Shown here one piece after another: positions 26,561 through 34,721 of a stretch of 64,000 nt of DNA. Position numbers and translations under genes: made by a program. This DNA comes from CAIWHR01 sp963836265 (GTDB lineage: Bacteria; Pseudomonadota; Gammaproteobacteria; Burkholderiales; Casimicrobiaceae): assembly GCA_963836265.1 (NCBI GenBank), contig CAWIIO010000006.1, positions 372,001 to 436,000 of the forward strand. Reading direction: 5' to 3'. The notes beneath the pieces were generated by a model. The model searched no databases. It was not told the origin of the DNA and saw only the letters and a program-made list of their open reading frames with translations. Each line of letters starts with the position of its first letter. Position 1 is the first letter of the stretch.

Positions 26561-26874
26561 AGCTCTGGGCGGTCATCGCCGTCGTCGGGTCGCTCAACTA
26601 TCTCTCGCGGCTCTCGTTCATCGCGCTCTTCGCGCAACGGTCGATGCCTTCGCTCCTTGCGCGCGCGCTCAAGTTCGTTCCGGCCGCGATGCTGACCGCG
26701 CTCATTCTGTAAATGGTGGTCATCGGCCCGGTCGCGGAAGCTACGACCTGGACGGACCCCAAGGTGTCGGCCGCGCTGGCGGCTGGCGTCGCTGCATTCG
26801 TTACGCGCCGCACTTTGCCAACGCTCGGTATCGGGATGATCGCGCTCTGGCTGCTGCAGGCGGCGATTCGCTGA
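26545..26874 (+). pseudogene. azlD: azlD, branched-chain amino acid exporter subunit, interrupted by in-frame TAA
   Basis: The frame starts MDATLKLWAVIAVVGSLNYL and RALKFVPAAMLTALIL, clear AzlD features. It then meets TAA at 26710-26712 and continues in the same frame as MVVIGPVAEATTWTD and ALAAGVAAFVTRRTLPTLGI to TGA 26872-26874. The total of 109 residues matches the family. TAA is one C-to-T change from CAA (Gln). An ATG follows directly after the TAA, so reinitiation could make the second half as a separate peptide. AzlD is the small partner of AzlC. Confidence 0.8.
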
Positions 26875-27133
26875 TTCATCCAGCCGGAGCCCCTGGCACG
26901 GGAGCCCGGGCTGAAACGGCCGCGAGCAGAGGATACTCTCCCAGTGCCTTGTTTCGAGCCGGTAATTTACGTCGAAAGGGTCGGACCGGCGAATCCCCGG
27001 CGATGCAAATCGCGGGCGTGGTCGGGCCAAGGGCTGGCCGAAGGTGCAGAGTGCCGCGACGCTCGCATTGTCGCTGCCGCAGACGACGCTGGCGTGGATC
27101 GGCTAACATTTGCGGATTCACCAAGGAGTCCTC

Positions 27134-27976
27134 ATGCGTTTCGAAGGCACCGACACCTACGTCGCCACGCCGGATCTGATGCTCGCGGTCAACGCGGCGA
27201 TCGCGCTCGAGCGGCCGCTGCTCGTCAAGGGCGAGCCCGGCACCGGCAAGACGATGCTGGCCGAGGAGGTCGCGCGCGCGCTTTCGCGACCGCTGCTGCA
27301 ATGGCACATCAAGTCGACGACCAAGGCCCAGCAGGGACTCTACGAGTACGATGCAGTTTCGCGTCTTCGTGACTCCCAGCTCGGCGACGAGCACGTCGGC
27401 GACATCGCGCACTACATCAAGCGCGGCGTGCTGTGGGAAGCGTTCGAAGCGCAAACGCCGGCCGTCGTGCTGATCGACGAGATCGACAAGGCGGACATCG
27501 AGTTCCCCAACGACCTCCTGCGCGAGCTCGACCGGATGGAGTTCTACGTCTACGAGACACAGCGGACCATCGTCGCGCGGCACCGGCCGCTCGTCGTCAT
27601 CACGTCGAACAACGAAAAGGAGCTGCCGGACGCGTTCCTGCGCCGCTGCTTCTTCCACTACATCCGGTTTCCCGACCGCGAGACGATGACCCGGATTATC
27701 GACGTCCATTTCCCGGGCTTGAAAAAGACGCTGCTGGCCGAGGCGCTCGAAGTGTTCTTCGACTTGCGCGAAGTGCCGGGCTTGAAGAAGAAGCCGTCGA
27801 CGTCGGAGCTTCTCGATTGGCTGAAGCTCCTGCTCGCCGAGGACATTCCCCCCGAGGCGTTGCGCAGCTCCGACAAGAAGGTCGTGATCCCGCCGCTGCA
27901 CGGCGCGCTCCTCAAGAACGAGCAGGACGTGCACCTGTTCGAGCGGGTGGCGTTCATGTCGAGGTCGGGGAGATAG
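27134..27976 (+). CDS. MoxR-family AAA+ ATPase
   Basis: A 280-residue AAA+ ATPase thought to remodel or activate a partner together with a VWA protein. Walker A GEPGTGKT (33-40), Walker B VVLIDEIDKAD (111-121), sensor 1 VVITSNNEKELPDAF and arginine-finger region LRRCFFHYIRFPD. ATG 27134 has an AAGGAG site 6 bases upstream. The VWA/CoxE partner is two genes downstream, with a GNAT gene between them. Similar MoxR-CoxE pairs assist maturation of oxidoreductases, but the client here is unknown. Confidence 0.9.
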   Translation: MRFEGTDTYVATPDLMLAVNAAIALERPLLVKGEPGTGKTMLAEEVARALSRPLLQWHIKSTTKAQQGLYEYDAVSRLRDSQLGDEHVGDIAHYIKRGVLWEAFEAQTPAVVLIDEIDKADIEFPNDLLRELDRMEFYVYETQRTIVARHRPLVVITSNNEKELPDAFLRRCFFHYIRFPDRETMTRIIDVHFPGLKKTLLAEALEVFFDLREVPGLKKKPSTSELLDWLKLLLAEDIPPEALRSSDKKVVIPPLHGALLKNEQDVHLFERVAFMSRSGR

Positions 27977-27978
27977 GC

Positions 27979-28566
27979 GTGGCGTTCGTGGAGCCCGTCG
28001 TGCTGAAGGGACGGCACGCCACGCTCGAGCCCCTGTCGCGGGCGCATGCAGCGGCGGTCAGCGGCGCGGCTGCCGACGGCGAGCTGTGGCGGCTCTGGTA
28101 CACGAGCGTTCCCGCGCCGGAGACGACCGGTGCGTGGCTCGATGCGGCGCTCGACATGCGCGAACGACGGGGCGCGATGCCGTTCGTGGTCCGCGCCAAC
28201 TCAACGGGCGAGATCGTGGGCTCGACGCGCTATTTCAACGTCGAGGCGGCGCACCGGCGGCTCGAAATCGGGCACACGTGGTACGCGAAGCGCATGCAGC
28301 GGACGCCGATCAACACCGAATGCAAGCTGCTGCTCCTCACGCACGCGTTCGAAGCCCTCGACTGCGTCGCCGTCGAGTTCCGCACCCACTTCTTCAATTT
28401 CGCTTCGCGCGCCGCGATCGAGCGGCTCGGGGCGAAGCAGGATGGCATCCTGCGCAATCACCAGATCCTTCCGGACGGGACGCGGCGCGACACGGTCGTG
28501 TTCAGCATCATCGACAGCGAGTGGCCGGTGGTGAAGCGCAACCTGATCTGGCTGCTTGGAAAGTAA
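27979..28566 (+). CDS. GNAT-family acetyltransferase (RimJ/RimL-like)
   Basis: A 195-residue acetyltransferase of the Acetyltransf_3 type: LKGRHATLEPLSRAHAAAV at the start, IVGSTRYFNVEAAHRRLEIGHTW, then TECKLLLLTHAFEAL and the C-terminal RAAIERLGAKQDGILR. It starts with GTG 27979, two bases after the ATPase stop, with GGGGAG upstream. Its insertion between a MoxR ATPase and its VWA partner suggests co-expression. Substrate unknown. Confidence 0.8.
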   Translation: MAFVEPVVLKGRHATLEPLSRAHAAAVSGAAADGELWRLWYTSVPAPETTGAWLDAALDMRERRGAMPFVVRANSTGEIVGSTRYFNVEAAHRRLEIGHTWYAKRMQRTPINTECKLLLLTHAFEALDCVAVEFRTHFFNFASRAAIERLGAKQDGILRNHQILPDGTRRDTVVFSIIDSEWPVVKRNLIWLLGK

Positions 28567-28626
28567 GGTCGGAGCCGAGTTTTCAGGGTCCTCTTCGTTC
28601 GTCGCCGAGAAAGTCGTCTCTGACCC
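28566..28626. repeat. Inverted repeat (AGGGTCAGAGTCGAC family), copy 2
   Basis: Imperfect arms AGGTCGGAGCCGAGTTTTC (28566-28584) and GAGAAAGTCGTCTCTGACCC (28607-28626). The second arm matches the first copy at 25773 with only a few differences. It fills the short gap between the GNAT and VWA genes and could act as an RNA hairpin or as a REP-type element. Confidence 0.55.
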
Positions 28627-28636
28627 TACTTTTTCG

Positions 28637-29812
28637 ATGCTGATCGACTTTTTCCTCCATCTCAAGGCCGCGCGGCTGCCGGTGTCCACGCGCGAGTTCC
28701 TCACGCTGCTGGAGGCGCTGGAGGCGCGCGTCGTCTCGCCCTCGCTCGACGACTTCTATCACCTGGCGCGCGCCGCGTTGATCAAGGACGAAGGGCAGTA
28801 CGACCGCTACGACCTCGCGTTCTCGACCTACTTCAAGGGGGCCAACGCGATCTTCGATATTCGCGCCGAGATTCCCGAGGAATGGCTGCGCCGGGAGTTC
28901 GAGCGGCGCCTGTCCGACGAGGACAAGGCGAAGGTCGAAGCGTTGGGCGGGTGGGACAAGCTGATGGAGACCTTCAGGCAGCGGCTCGAGGAGCAGCAGG
29001 CGCGCCATGCCGGCGGACGGAAGTGGATCGGCACCGGCGGCACGAGCCCCTTCGGTGCCTACGGATTCAATCCCGAGGGCATTCGCGTCGGCCAGGCGGG
29101 CAGCGGCAACAGGAGCGCCGTCAAGGTGTGGGACGAGCGGAGCTTCCGCAACCTCGACGGCGACGTCGAGCTCAACACGCGCAACATCAAGGTCGCGCTG
29201 CGCAAGCTCCGCCGCTTCGCGCGCGAGGGCGTCCCGGAGGAGCTCGACATGGACGGCACAATCGAGGGGACGGCGAAGAACGCTGGCTACCTCGACCTGC
29301 ATCTCGTTCCGGAGCGGCGCAACCGCGTGAAGGTGCTGCTGTTCCTCGACGTCGGCGGCTCGATGGATCCGCACGTGCGCGACTGCGAGGAGCTCTTCTC
29401 CGCGGCGCGATCCGAATTCCGCCACCTCGAGTACTTCTACTTCCACAACTGCGTCTACGACCACGTCTGGCGCGACAACGCGCGCCGGCGCTTCGATCGC
29501 ATCCCGACCTGGGACGTCCTGCACAAGTACGGGCCGGACTGGAAGCTCATCTTCGTCGGCGATGCGGCGATGAGCCCTTACGAGCTGCTGCAGGCCGGCG
29601 GCAGCGTCGAATACGCGAACGAGGAACCCGGCGTGCTGTGGTTGAAGCGCCTCGCCTGGCACTTCCGCCGCGTGATCTGGTGGAATCCCGAGTCGCAGCG
29701 TTCCTGGGAGCACACGCGATCGACGCAGATCGTTCTCGATGCCATCGGCCCGCGGATGTTCCCGCTGACGCTCGCGGGCATCGCCCGCGGCATCGACGCG
29801 CTGCGGCACTGA
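28637..29812 (+). CDS. VWA-domain protein, CoxE-like
   Basis: A 391-residue partner of MoxR ATPases. The N-terminal half is helical and binds the ATPase in studied systems. Residues about 130-160 are glycine-rich. The VWA domain starts at about residue 230 with the MIDAS loop FLDVGGSMD: D238 and S242 of DxSxS are present, and the first Ser is Gly, as in this CoxE subgroup. Start ATG 28637 follows the palindromic repeat. Its TGA overlaps the ATG of the fructosamine kinase gene. Confidence 0.88.
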   Translation: MLIDFFLHLKAARLPVSTREFLTLLEALEARVVSPSLDDFYHLARAALIKDEGQYDRYDLAFSTYFKGANAIFDIRAEIPEEWLRREFERRLSDEDKAKVEALGGWDKLMETFRQRLEEQQARHAGGRKWIGTGGTSPFGAYGFNPEGIRVGQAGSGNRSAVKVWDERSFRNLDGDVELNTRNIKVALRKLRRFAREGVPEELDMDGTIEGTAKNAGYLDLHLVPERRNRVKVLLFLDVGGSMDPHVRDCEELFSAARSEFRHLEYFYFHNCVYDHVWRDNARRRFDRIPTWDVLHKYGPDWKLIFVGDAAMSPYELLQAGGSVEYANEEPGVLWLKRLAWHFRRVIWWNPESQRSWEHTRSTQIVLDAIGPRMFPLTLAGIARGIDALRH

Positions 29813-30708
29813 TGCTCACGGGGGACCGGAGAGCCGGCTGGAAGGCGGCCGCGGTCGATGCGATCGGAACCGCCGTCGGCACCCCGCTGTCGGCACCGCG
29901 CTGGGCGGCCTGCGGCGGCAGCTCGCTGAACGAGACGTGGCGCCTCGACGCCGGCGGCACATGTTACTTCGTCAAGGTCAACGGCGTCGCGCACCGGCCG
30001 ATGCTCGAAGCGGAAGCCGATGGCCTCGCCGCGCTGGCGGGGGCGAGCGTTGTGCGCGTGCCAAGACCGGTGGCGCATGGCGTCGCTGCCGAAGCTGCGT
30101 TCCTCGTGCTCGAATGGCTCGACTTCGCCGGCGGCGGCCGCGATGCGGCGCTTGGGCGGGCGCTCGCGCTGCTGCATCGCGTGACCGGACGCGAGTTCGG
30201 CTGGCATCGCGACAATACGATCGGCACGACGCCGCAGCGGAACGCGATCGCCCGGGAGTGGACGACGTTTTTCCGCGACCGCCGTCTCGCGCCGCAACTC
30301 GCGCTCGCTGCGCAAAACGGTCACGGGGGACGGTTGCAGCGCGATGGCGAGAAGCTTTTTGGCGCAATGCCTGCCTTGCTCGCGGGCCATGTGCCACCGC
30401 CGTCGCTGCTCCACGGCGATCTGTGGTCGGGCAATGCGGCGCGGCTCGCCACGGGCGAGCCGGTGATCTTCGATCCGGCCGTCTACTACGGCGACCGCGA
30501 AGCCGATCTCGCGATGACCGAGCTCTTCGGCGGCTTCGACGCCGACTTTTACGCCGCGTATCGCGAAGCGTGGCCGATCGACGCCGGGTATTCGATCCGC
30601 CGCACGCTCTACAATCTCTACCACGTGCTGAATCACCTGAACTTGTTCGGCGGCGGTTATCTCGGGCAGGCGCAGGCGATGATCGGGCGGCTGCTCGCCG
30701 AGGCTTAG
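29812..30708 (+). CDS. Fructosamine-3-kinase family protein
   Basis: A 298-residue aminoglycoside-phosphotransferase-fold kinase that phosphorylates ketosamines (protein glycation repair) in characterised members. N-terminal GGSSLNETWRLDAGGTCYFVKVN gives the ATP-binding lysine. The catalytic loop is LLHGDLWSGN, and FDPAVYYGDREADLAMTELFGGF is the family's Mg/substrate signature. It is coupled to the VWA gene by a TGATG overlap. Confidence 0.88.
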   Translation: MLTGDRRAGWKAAAVDAIGTAVGTPLSAPRWAACGGSSLNETWRLDAGGTCYFVKVNGVAHRPMLEAEADGLAALAGASVVRVPRPVAHGVAAEAAFLVLEWLDFAGGGRDAALGRALALLHRVTGREFGWHRDNTIGTTPQRNAIAREWTTFFRDRRLAPQLALAAQNGHGGRLQRDGEKLFGAMPALLAGHVPPPSLLHGDLWSGNAARLATGEPVIFDPAVYYGDREADLAMTELFGGFDADFYAAYREAWPIDAGYSIRRTLYNLYHVLNHLNLFGGGYLGQAQAMIGRLLAEA

Positions 30709-30756
30709 CTGTCGATCGTCAGAAGTTGTTCTCTAGAATCGCGTATATCTTTCGCA

Positions 30757-30840
30757 CGTCGTTCCCGCGAAGGCGGGAACCCGGCGGCGTTATAACTTAT
30801 CGGGAAAAGGGGAGACGCTGGGCCCCCGCCTAGGCGACGG
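30757..30840. repeat. Two-hairpin extragenic repeat, copy 2
   Basis: GTCGTTCCCGCGAAGGCGGGAAC (hairpin 1) and, 40 bases on, GGGCCCCCGCCTAGGCGACG (degenerate hairpin 2), between the fructosamine kinase gene and nikR. Same family as copy 1 at 14753. The surrounding 30709-30936 gap has no gene. Confidence 0.65.
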
Positions 30841-30936
30841 CGACGATAATGAGATGTAATCACCACGCACAACTCGTCAGAAACAACGTATTGAATGTTT
30901 TCACCTAGCGCTTCGAGTTCCCTCCGGAGGACGGCC

Positions 30937-31407
30937 ATGGAACGCATCACGATGTCGATCGACGCAAAGCTCGCGCAGGAATTCGACGCGCTGATCGCGA
31001 AACGCGGGTACGCGAGCCGCTCGGAGGCGATGCGCGACTTGCTGCGCCGCGAGGTCGAGACGAACCGCGTCGCCTACGAAGCGCGCTCGCATTGCGTGGC
31101 GAACCTGTCGTACGTCTACAACCATCACGAGCGCGAGCTTGCCGAGCGGCTGACCGAGGTCCAGCACGCGCGCCACGATCTGGTCGTCTCGACGATGCAC
31201 GTCCATCTCGATCACGAGCACTGCCTCGAAAGCGTGATCCTCAACGGGCCGACCGCGGCGGTGCGCGCGTTTGCAAACGCCATCCAGGCGGAACGCGGCG
31301 TCCGGCACGGGCACGTGAACCTCGTGACCGTCGAGACGGGCGACACCCATGCGGGCCTCGCCGCGCATCGCCACCGCGGCCACATGCACCTGATTCCCCG
31401 CTCGTAG
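30937..31407 (+). CDS. nikR: Nickel-responsive regulator NikR
   Basis: A 156-residue ribbon-helix-helix transcription factor with a C-terminal ACT-like nickel domain. RHH domain: ERITMSIDAKLAQEFDALI with RGYASRSEAMRDLLR. High-affinity nickel ligands correspond to H77, H88, H90 and C96 (STMHVHLDHEHCLE). A CCGGAGG site precedes ATG 30937. It probably represses the nickel permease gene just downstream when nickel is sufficient. I could not find a clear GTATGA-N16-TCATAC operator. Confidence 0.93.
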   Translation: MERITMSIDAKLAQEFDALIAKRGYASRSEAMRDLLRREVETNRVAYEARSHCVANLSYVYNHHERELAERLTEVQHARHDLVVSTMHVHLDHEHCLESVILNGPTAAVRAFANAIQAERGVRHGHVNLVTVETGDTHAGLAAHRHRGHMHLIPRS

Positions 31408-31522
31408 CCCGCCCAGCCTCCCGCGACTTTGACCGAGATCATGCCCAGGGCGTTGCCCCGCGTAGGAACTCGTGGCAAAGTCTGCCTACTGTCGTACCTT
31501 ATCCTCCGGATCGCCAAGAGAG

Positions 31523-32344
31523 ATGGATCAACTTCCCGCCACCTGGGCGGCGCTGTGCGCGCTGGCCTTCGCTCTGGGGGTCCGCCACGGCTTCGACGCC
31601 GACCATCTGGCGACGATCGACGGCCTGACGCGCTACAACGCGCGCGACAATCCGCGCCTCTCTAAGACGGCGGGCGCGCTGTTCTCGCTCGGTCACGGGA
31701 TCGTCGTCGTCCTCGTCGCGCTTTTGGCCGGCTCGCTCGCGACCGGCTGGCAGACGCCGGATTGGCTCGAAGCGAGCGGCGCGGCGGTGTCCGTGGTCTT
31801 CCTGTTCGGCCTCGCGATCCTGAATGTACGCGCGGTGCTCGTTGCCGATCCGACGGCCGTCGTAGCCCCGGCCGGCTTCAAGGCGCGACTGCTTGGGCGC
31901 GTGCTCAACGTCCGGCGTGCATGGGCCGTCGCCGTGGTGGGGATGCTGTTCGCATTGTCGTTCGACACGGTGTCGCAGGCGGCGCTGTTCGCGCTTGCCG
32001 CGGGGCGATTCGGCGGGCTCTCGCACGCGATGTTTGTCGCCGGGCTCTTCGTGCTGGGAATGCTGACCATCGACGGTGCGAACGGACTCTGGATCAATCG
32101 GCTGATCCGGCGGGCGGATCGCACGGCGGCGGTCGCTTCACGCGTGATGGCGTTGACGGTGGCGGGCATCAGCCTGGCGGTCGGCGCGTTGACAGTGGCG
32201 AAGATCATCGTACCCGCGGTCGATACCTGGAGCGAGGGACGCGAGCTCTGGCTCGGCGCTGCGGTCGTGACCACGGTGCTGGTTACGTTCGCAAGCGCGA
32301 TGCTGGCGGCACGCCGCCGCGCAGCCGTTTCCGTCCGCGCCTGA
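31523..32344 (+). CDS. Nickel/cobalt permease, NiCoT (HoxN/NixA) or related family
   Basis: A 273-residue inner-membrane transporter with about seven helices. The metal-selectivity signature RHGFDADHLATIDGLTRY lies in helix 2 (residues about 21-38), and LFSLGHGIVVVLVALL and FALSFDTVSQAALFALA follow as the family's second and third motifs. It lies 115 bases downstream of nikR on the same strand, which supports nickel as substrate. Confidence 0.88.
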   Translation: MDQLPATWAALCALAFALGVRHGFDADHLATIDGLTRYNARDNPRLSKTAGALFSLGHGIVVVLVALLAGSLATGWQTPDWLEASGAAVSVVFLFGLAILNVRAVLVADPTAVVAPAGFKARLLGRVLNVRRAWAVAVVGMLFALSFDTVSQAALFALAAGRFGGLSHAMFVAGLFVLGMLTIDGANGLWINRLIRRADRTAAVASRVMALTVAGISLAVGALTVAKIIVPAVDTWSEGRELWLGAAVVTTVLVTFASAMLAARRRAAVSVRA

Positions 32345-32399
32345 CGTCAGGGGAGCAATCGTTCGACGTCAGTAGCGGTGTTCTTCCGGCGCTGGCTGC

Positions 32400-32765
32400 T
32401 CACGGCGCGATAACGAAGGTAAAGTCGCCTTCGGTGACATGCGTGTCGACGGACAGCACTCGCCATTCAACCCGATAGCGGCCTGGCGCAAGCGCCGGCA
32501 GCGACACCAGCAATGCCGTGGGGTCGCTGGGATCGATCTTCGCATCGTCCTTGTCTCGCCGCTGATTCGTCTCGTCGAGGACGCGAACCGTGCTGAACGC
32601 GGGCTCGAGCTCCTCGGTAAACCAAAGTTCGACCCCTGTGGGCGGCGCATGAACGGTGCTCCCGACCGCCGGCGTCGCGTGGTCGAGGAATGCGTGTGCG
32701 AATGCCGGCGCGGGCGTCCCCACCCACCACAAGCCAGCCCAGGCCGCGAGCAGAAGGGGCCTCAT
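32400..32765 (-). CDS. CopC-domain periplasmic copper-binding protein
   Basis: A 121-residue protein with a signal peptide (cleavage after APAFAH region), leaving an N-terminal histidine that can bind Cu(II), as in CopC/PcoC: HAFLDHATPAVGSTV. The CopC beta-sandwich follows with VELWFTEELEPAFSTVRV and YRVEWRVLSVDTHVTEGDFTF. The methionine-rich Cu(I) site is absent. The downstream CopD membrane partner is not present. It ends the three-gene minus-strand metal group. Confidence 0.85.
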   Translation of the reverse strand: MRPLLLAAWAGLWWVGTPAPAFAHAFLDHATPAVGSTVHAPPTGVELWFTEELEPAFSTVRVLDETNQRRDKDDAKIDPSDPTALLVSLPALAPGRYRVEWRVLSVDTHVTEGDFTFVIAP

Positions 32766-32766
32766 G

Positions 32767-33822
32767 TCAATTGCGAAAAACAGGCAGACCGATCGTCGAC
32801 GGAAACAGATCGTCGAGATAGAAGTGCAGCTGCACGATCCAGCCGACCTGGCTGCCCGTGGCGCGGTTGACGGGGATCTGTGCCTCCGCCGCGACCTGGA
32901 AATAGCGGCCGGCCCAGATGATGCCCGGGTTCACGGTCCCGGTGGTCCCGCTCGCGCCGCGATTGAGCGCCGTCGTCATCGGGAATTCGACCAGCGGAAT
33001 GAGTTGGTTGAATACCTGGTTCCATCCGGTTCCCTCGACGTTGGCATTGAGATATGGGAGGCTGTATTCGACAGCGAATCCCCACTGCAGCGTGTTGGGA
33101 TTCTGCTCCGCGATGACGTCGCCGTCCTCGTTCACCGTGCTCGTGCTCGTGCGCGAAGGGATGCCGATGCCGACCGTGCCGGTGACGGCTAGGGGCCTGA
33201 GGTACTTTACGTCATCGGGAAGGTCGCCGAAGCCCTTGCCGAACAGCAGCGTCGGCGTGAACGTGCTGAACGACTCGGCGCCAACCCGCTTCGATCCGGA
33301 GTTGCCGATGTCCCAGTCGAGTCCGATGGACACGATCGATTCGTCCGGATCATTCTGGTAGAGCTTGTACTTGAAGCCCAGCGACAGGTTGTCGAACCCA
33401 CGTTCCGTTTCGCCTTGATCCGGGCGCAGCTGCAGATAGCTCGCGCCGAATTCGATCCCGAAGTTCTCGGTGATGCGCTTGGCGACATCGAGCGAAAAGG
33501 CAGTCTCCCGCGTCGCGGGCTCCTCGTCGGTCGCCGGGTTATTGAAATAGGAAATCGTCGGCAACGACAATTCGTCGGCAACGAACGGATCGTCGGTAAC
33601 GAGCGTCGCGGGAAAGAACCGCTTGCCGACGAGTCCGTGCGCCGCGGCGGGACAGGTCGTGAGCAGGCAGGCGACGAAAGCAAGTGCCTGTACCCACGGG
33701 ACGCTCGCGCCGTCTACCCTGCGATCGCACCTTCGCCTTCTCCGCGAACACGATACGGAAACGATCGTTTGCAGCGACGCCGCGCGAGGTGGCCATGCAC
33801 GTGCGATTGACGAGATGATCAT
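32767..33822 (-). CDS. Outer-membrane beta-barrel protein (phenol_MetA_deg-like)
   Basis: A 351-residue protein with a long N-terminus and a signal-type helix (WVQALAFVACLLTTCPAAAHG), then a strand-rich barrel: alternating hydrophobic/aromatic strands such as FGIEFGASYLQL, LSLGFKYKLYQ, SIGLDWDIG and VGWIVQLHFYLDD, ending in FRN. This resembles the MetA-pathway/transporter family of outer-membrane proteins. The true start may be downstream of ATG 33822, because the first 35 residues are arginine-rich. It is one base from the CopC gene, suggesting a metal-related role. Confidence 0.65.
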   Translation of the reverse strand: MIISSIARAWPPRAASLQTIVSVSCSRRRRRCDRRVDGASVPWVQALAFVACLLTTCPAAAHGLVGKRFFPATLVTDDPFVADELSLPTISYFNNPATDEEPATRETAFSLDVAKRITENFGIEFGASYLQLRPDQGETERGFDNLSLGFKYKLYQNDPDESIVSIGLDWDIGNSGSKRVGAESFSTFTPTLLFGKGFGDLPDDVKYLRPLAVTGTVGIGIPSRTSTSTVNEDGDVIAEQNPNTLQWGFAVEYSLPYLNANVEGTGWNQVFNQLIPLVEFPMTTALNRGASGTTGTVNPGIIWAGRYFQVAAEAQIPVNRATGSQVGWIVQLHFYLDDLFPSTIGLPVFRN

Positions 33823-33949
33823 GCGACCCCCGATGTGTTCAAGCCGAGCGTCGCAGCCGCGCCACCTTGCGGCACGTCGTGCGCGTTCGGACAACGGATC
33901 ATCGGCGCGACCGAGACGATACCTCGATTCGCGCAATCTGCCGGACTGA

Positions 33950-34384
33950 CTAGCCGGCGGCGACGGGGGGAGCACGAATCGGCGGGGTTGGTGCGACGCG
34001 AACGGCGCGCGGCGATGGAACGAATTTGGGCGGATCGGTGGGCTCCGCGTCCAGCGCCGGTACGGTAGGGGCGGCCGGACTGGGAAGGATGCCGCGTGCG
34101 AGGTATTTGAGGACCTGACAGTCGAAGCAGTCGTGATCCTCCGGGTGGAGCGGACTTCCGGGGATGTCGGAGGCCGCAAGTCCGTGCTCCGCGCCCGCGT
34201 TCTCGTGAACGTTGTCGACGTCGTCGGCAGCGTGCGCCGCATGGTGCGTAGCATCCGCGAGTGTCAACACCACCCACGGCAGCGGATCCAGCGCGTACCA
34301 CGAGAACGCGAGCAGCAGCAGGCACGCTGCCCGCCTCCGCCAGCCCCGACGTTCCACGAGCCGAAGAGGAACTCGATATCCCAT
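33950..34384 (-). CDS. Small His/Cys-containing membrane-anchored protein (DUF2946-like)
   Basis: A 144-residue protein with an N-terminal membrane helix (AACLLLLAFSWYALDPLPWVVL) and a periplasmic part rich in His and Asp (ATHHAAHAADDVDNVHENAGAEH given only in part as ATHHAAHAAD). It carries a HPEDHDCFDCQVLKYL motif, where two Cys and nearby His could bind metal. The C-terminus is Pro-rich. DUF2946-type proteins often accompany copper/zinc genes. First gene of a minus-strand group with the barrel and CopC genes, divergent from the zur-like gene. Confidence 0.6.
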   Translation of the reverse strand: MGYRVPLRLVERRGWRRRAACLLLLAFSWYALDPLPWVVLTLADATHHAAHAADDVDNVHENAGAEHGLAASDIPGSPLHPEDHDCFDCQVLKYLARGILPSPAAPTVPALDAEPTDPPKFVPSPRAVRVAPTPPIRAPPVAAG

Positions 34385-34679
34385 GATCGTCGAATGCGGC
34401 GCTCCGATCCGTCGCTGGGCGATCACGCTAACACAGCGGCGGCAGTGCCGAAACCGGGGTCAACACTGGCGGGTTCACGGTCTTCGGTGAAGTCCGACGG
34501 TCGGCAAGGCGTGGGACAAGCGCGCGGTTGGATCCATGACGCCGGCCCGCGTGTATATCATTGATGCGTCCGCACCCGAGCGACTTGGCCGCTCGTCGAT
34601 GGGAGATGCCCGTGCCGGGACAGAAGAACTTGGCTTCTCGGGAGGTCCGGGTTGGCGGCGACTACAGGCGGGTCGCGCC

Positions 34680-34715
34680 GATAATGATAGTGATTTCTCA
34701 TTATCATACTATAAT
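34680..34715 (+). promoter_or_regulatory. Fur/Zur-type operator over the promoter of the zur-like gene
   Basis: Dyad GATAATGA (34680-34687) and TCATTATC (34698-34705) with a 10-base centre, matching Fur-superfamily boxes (TGATAAT half-sites). A perfect -10 hexamer TATAAT is at 34710-34715. The operator lies where RNA polymerase binds, so bound regulator should repress. The predicted transcript start (6-7 bases after the -10) coincides with the ATG at 34722. Confidence 0.7.
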
Positions 34716-34721
34716 GGCGAC

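Noticed and set aside
26195..26712. Programmed readthrough or recoding of the azlC and azlD stops
   Set aside because: Different codons (TAG and TAA), no downstream structure noticed, and neither gene family is known to be recoded. Pseudogenisation is simpler.
30841..31522. A NikR operator (GTATGA-N16-TCATAC)
   Set aside because: I searched the gaps before nikR and the nickel permease by eye and found no acceptable match.
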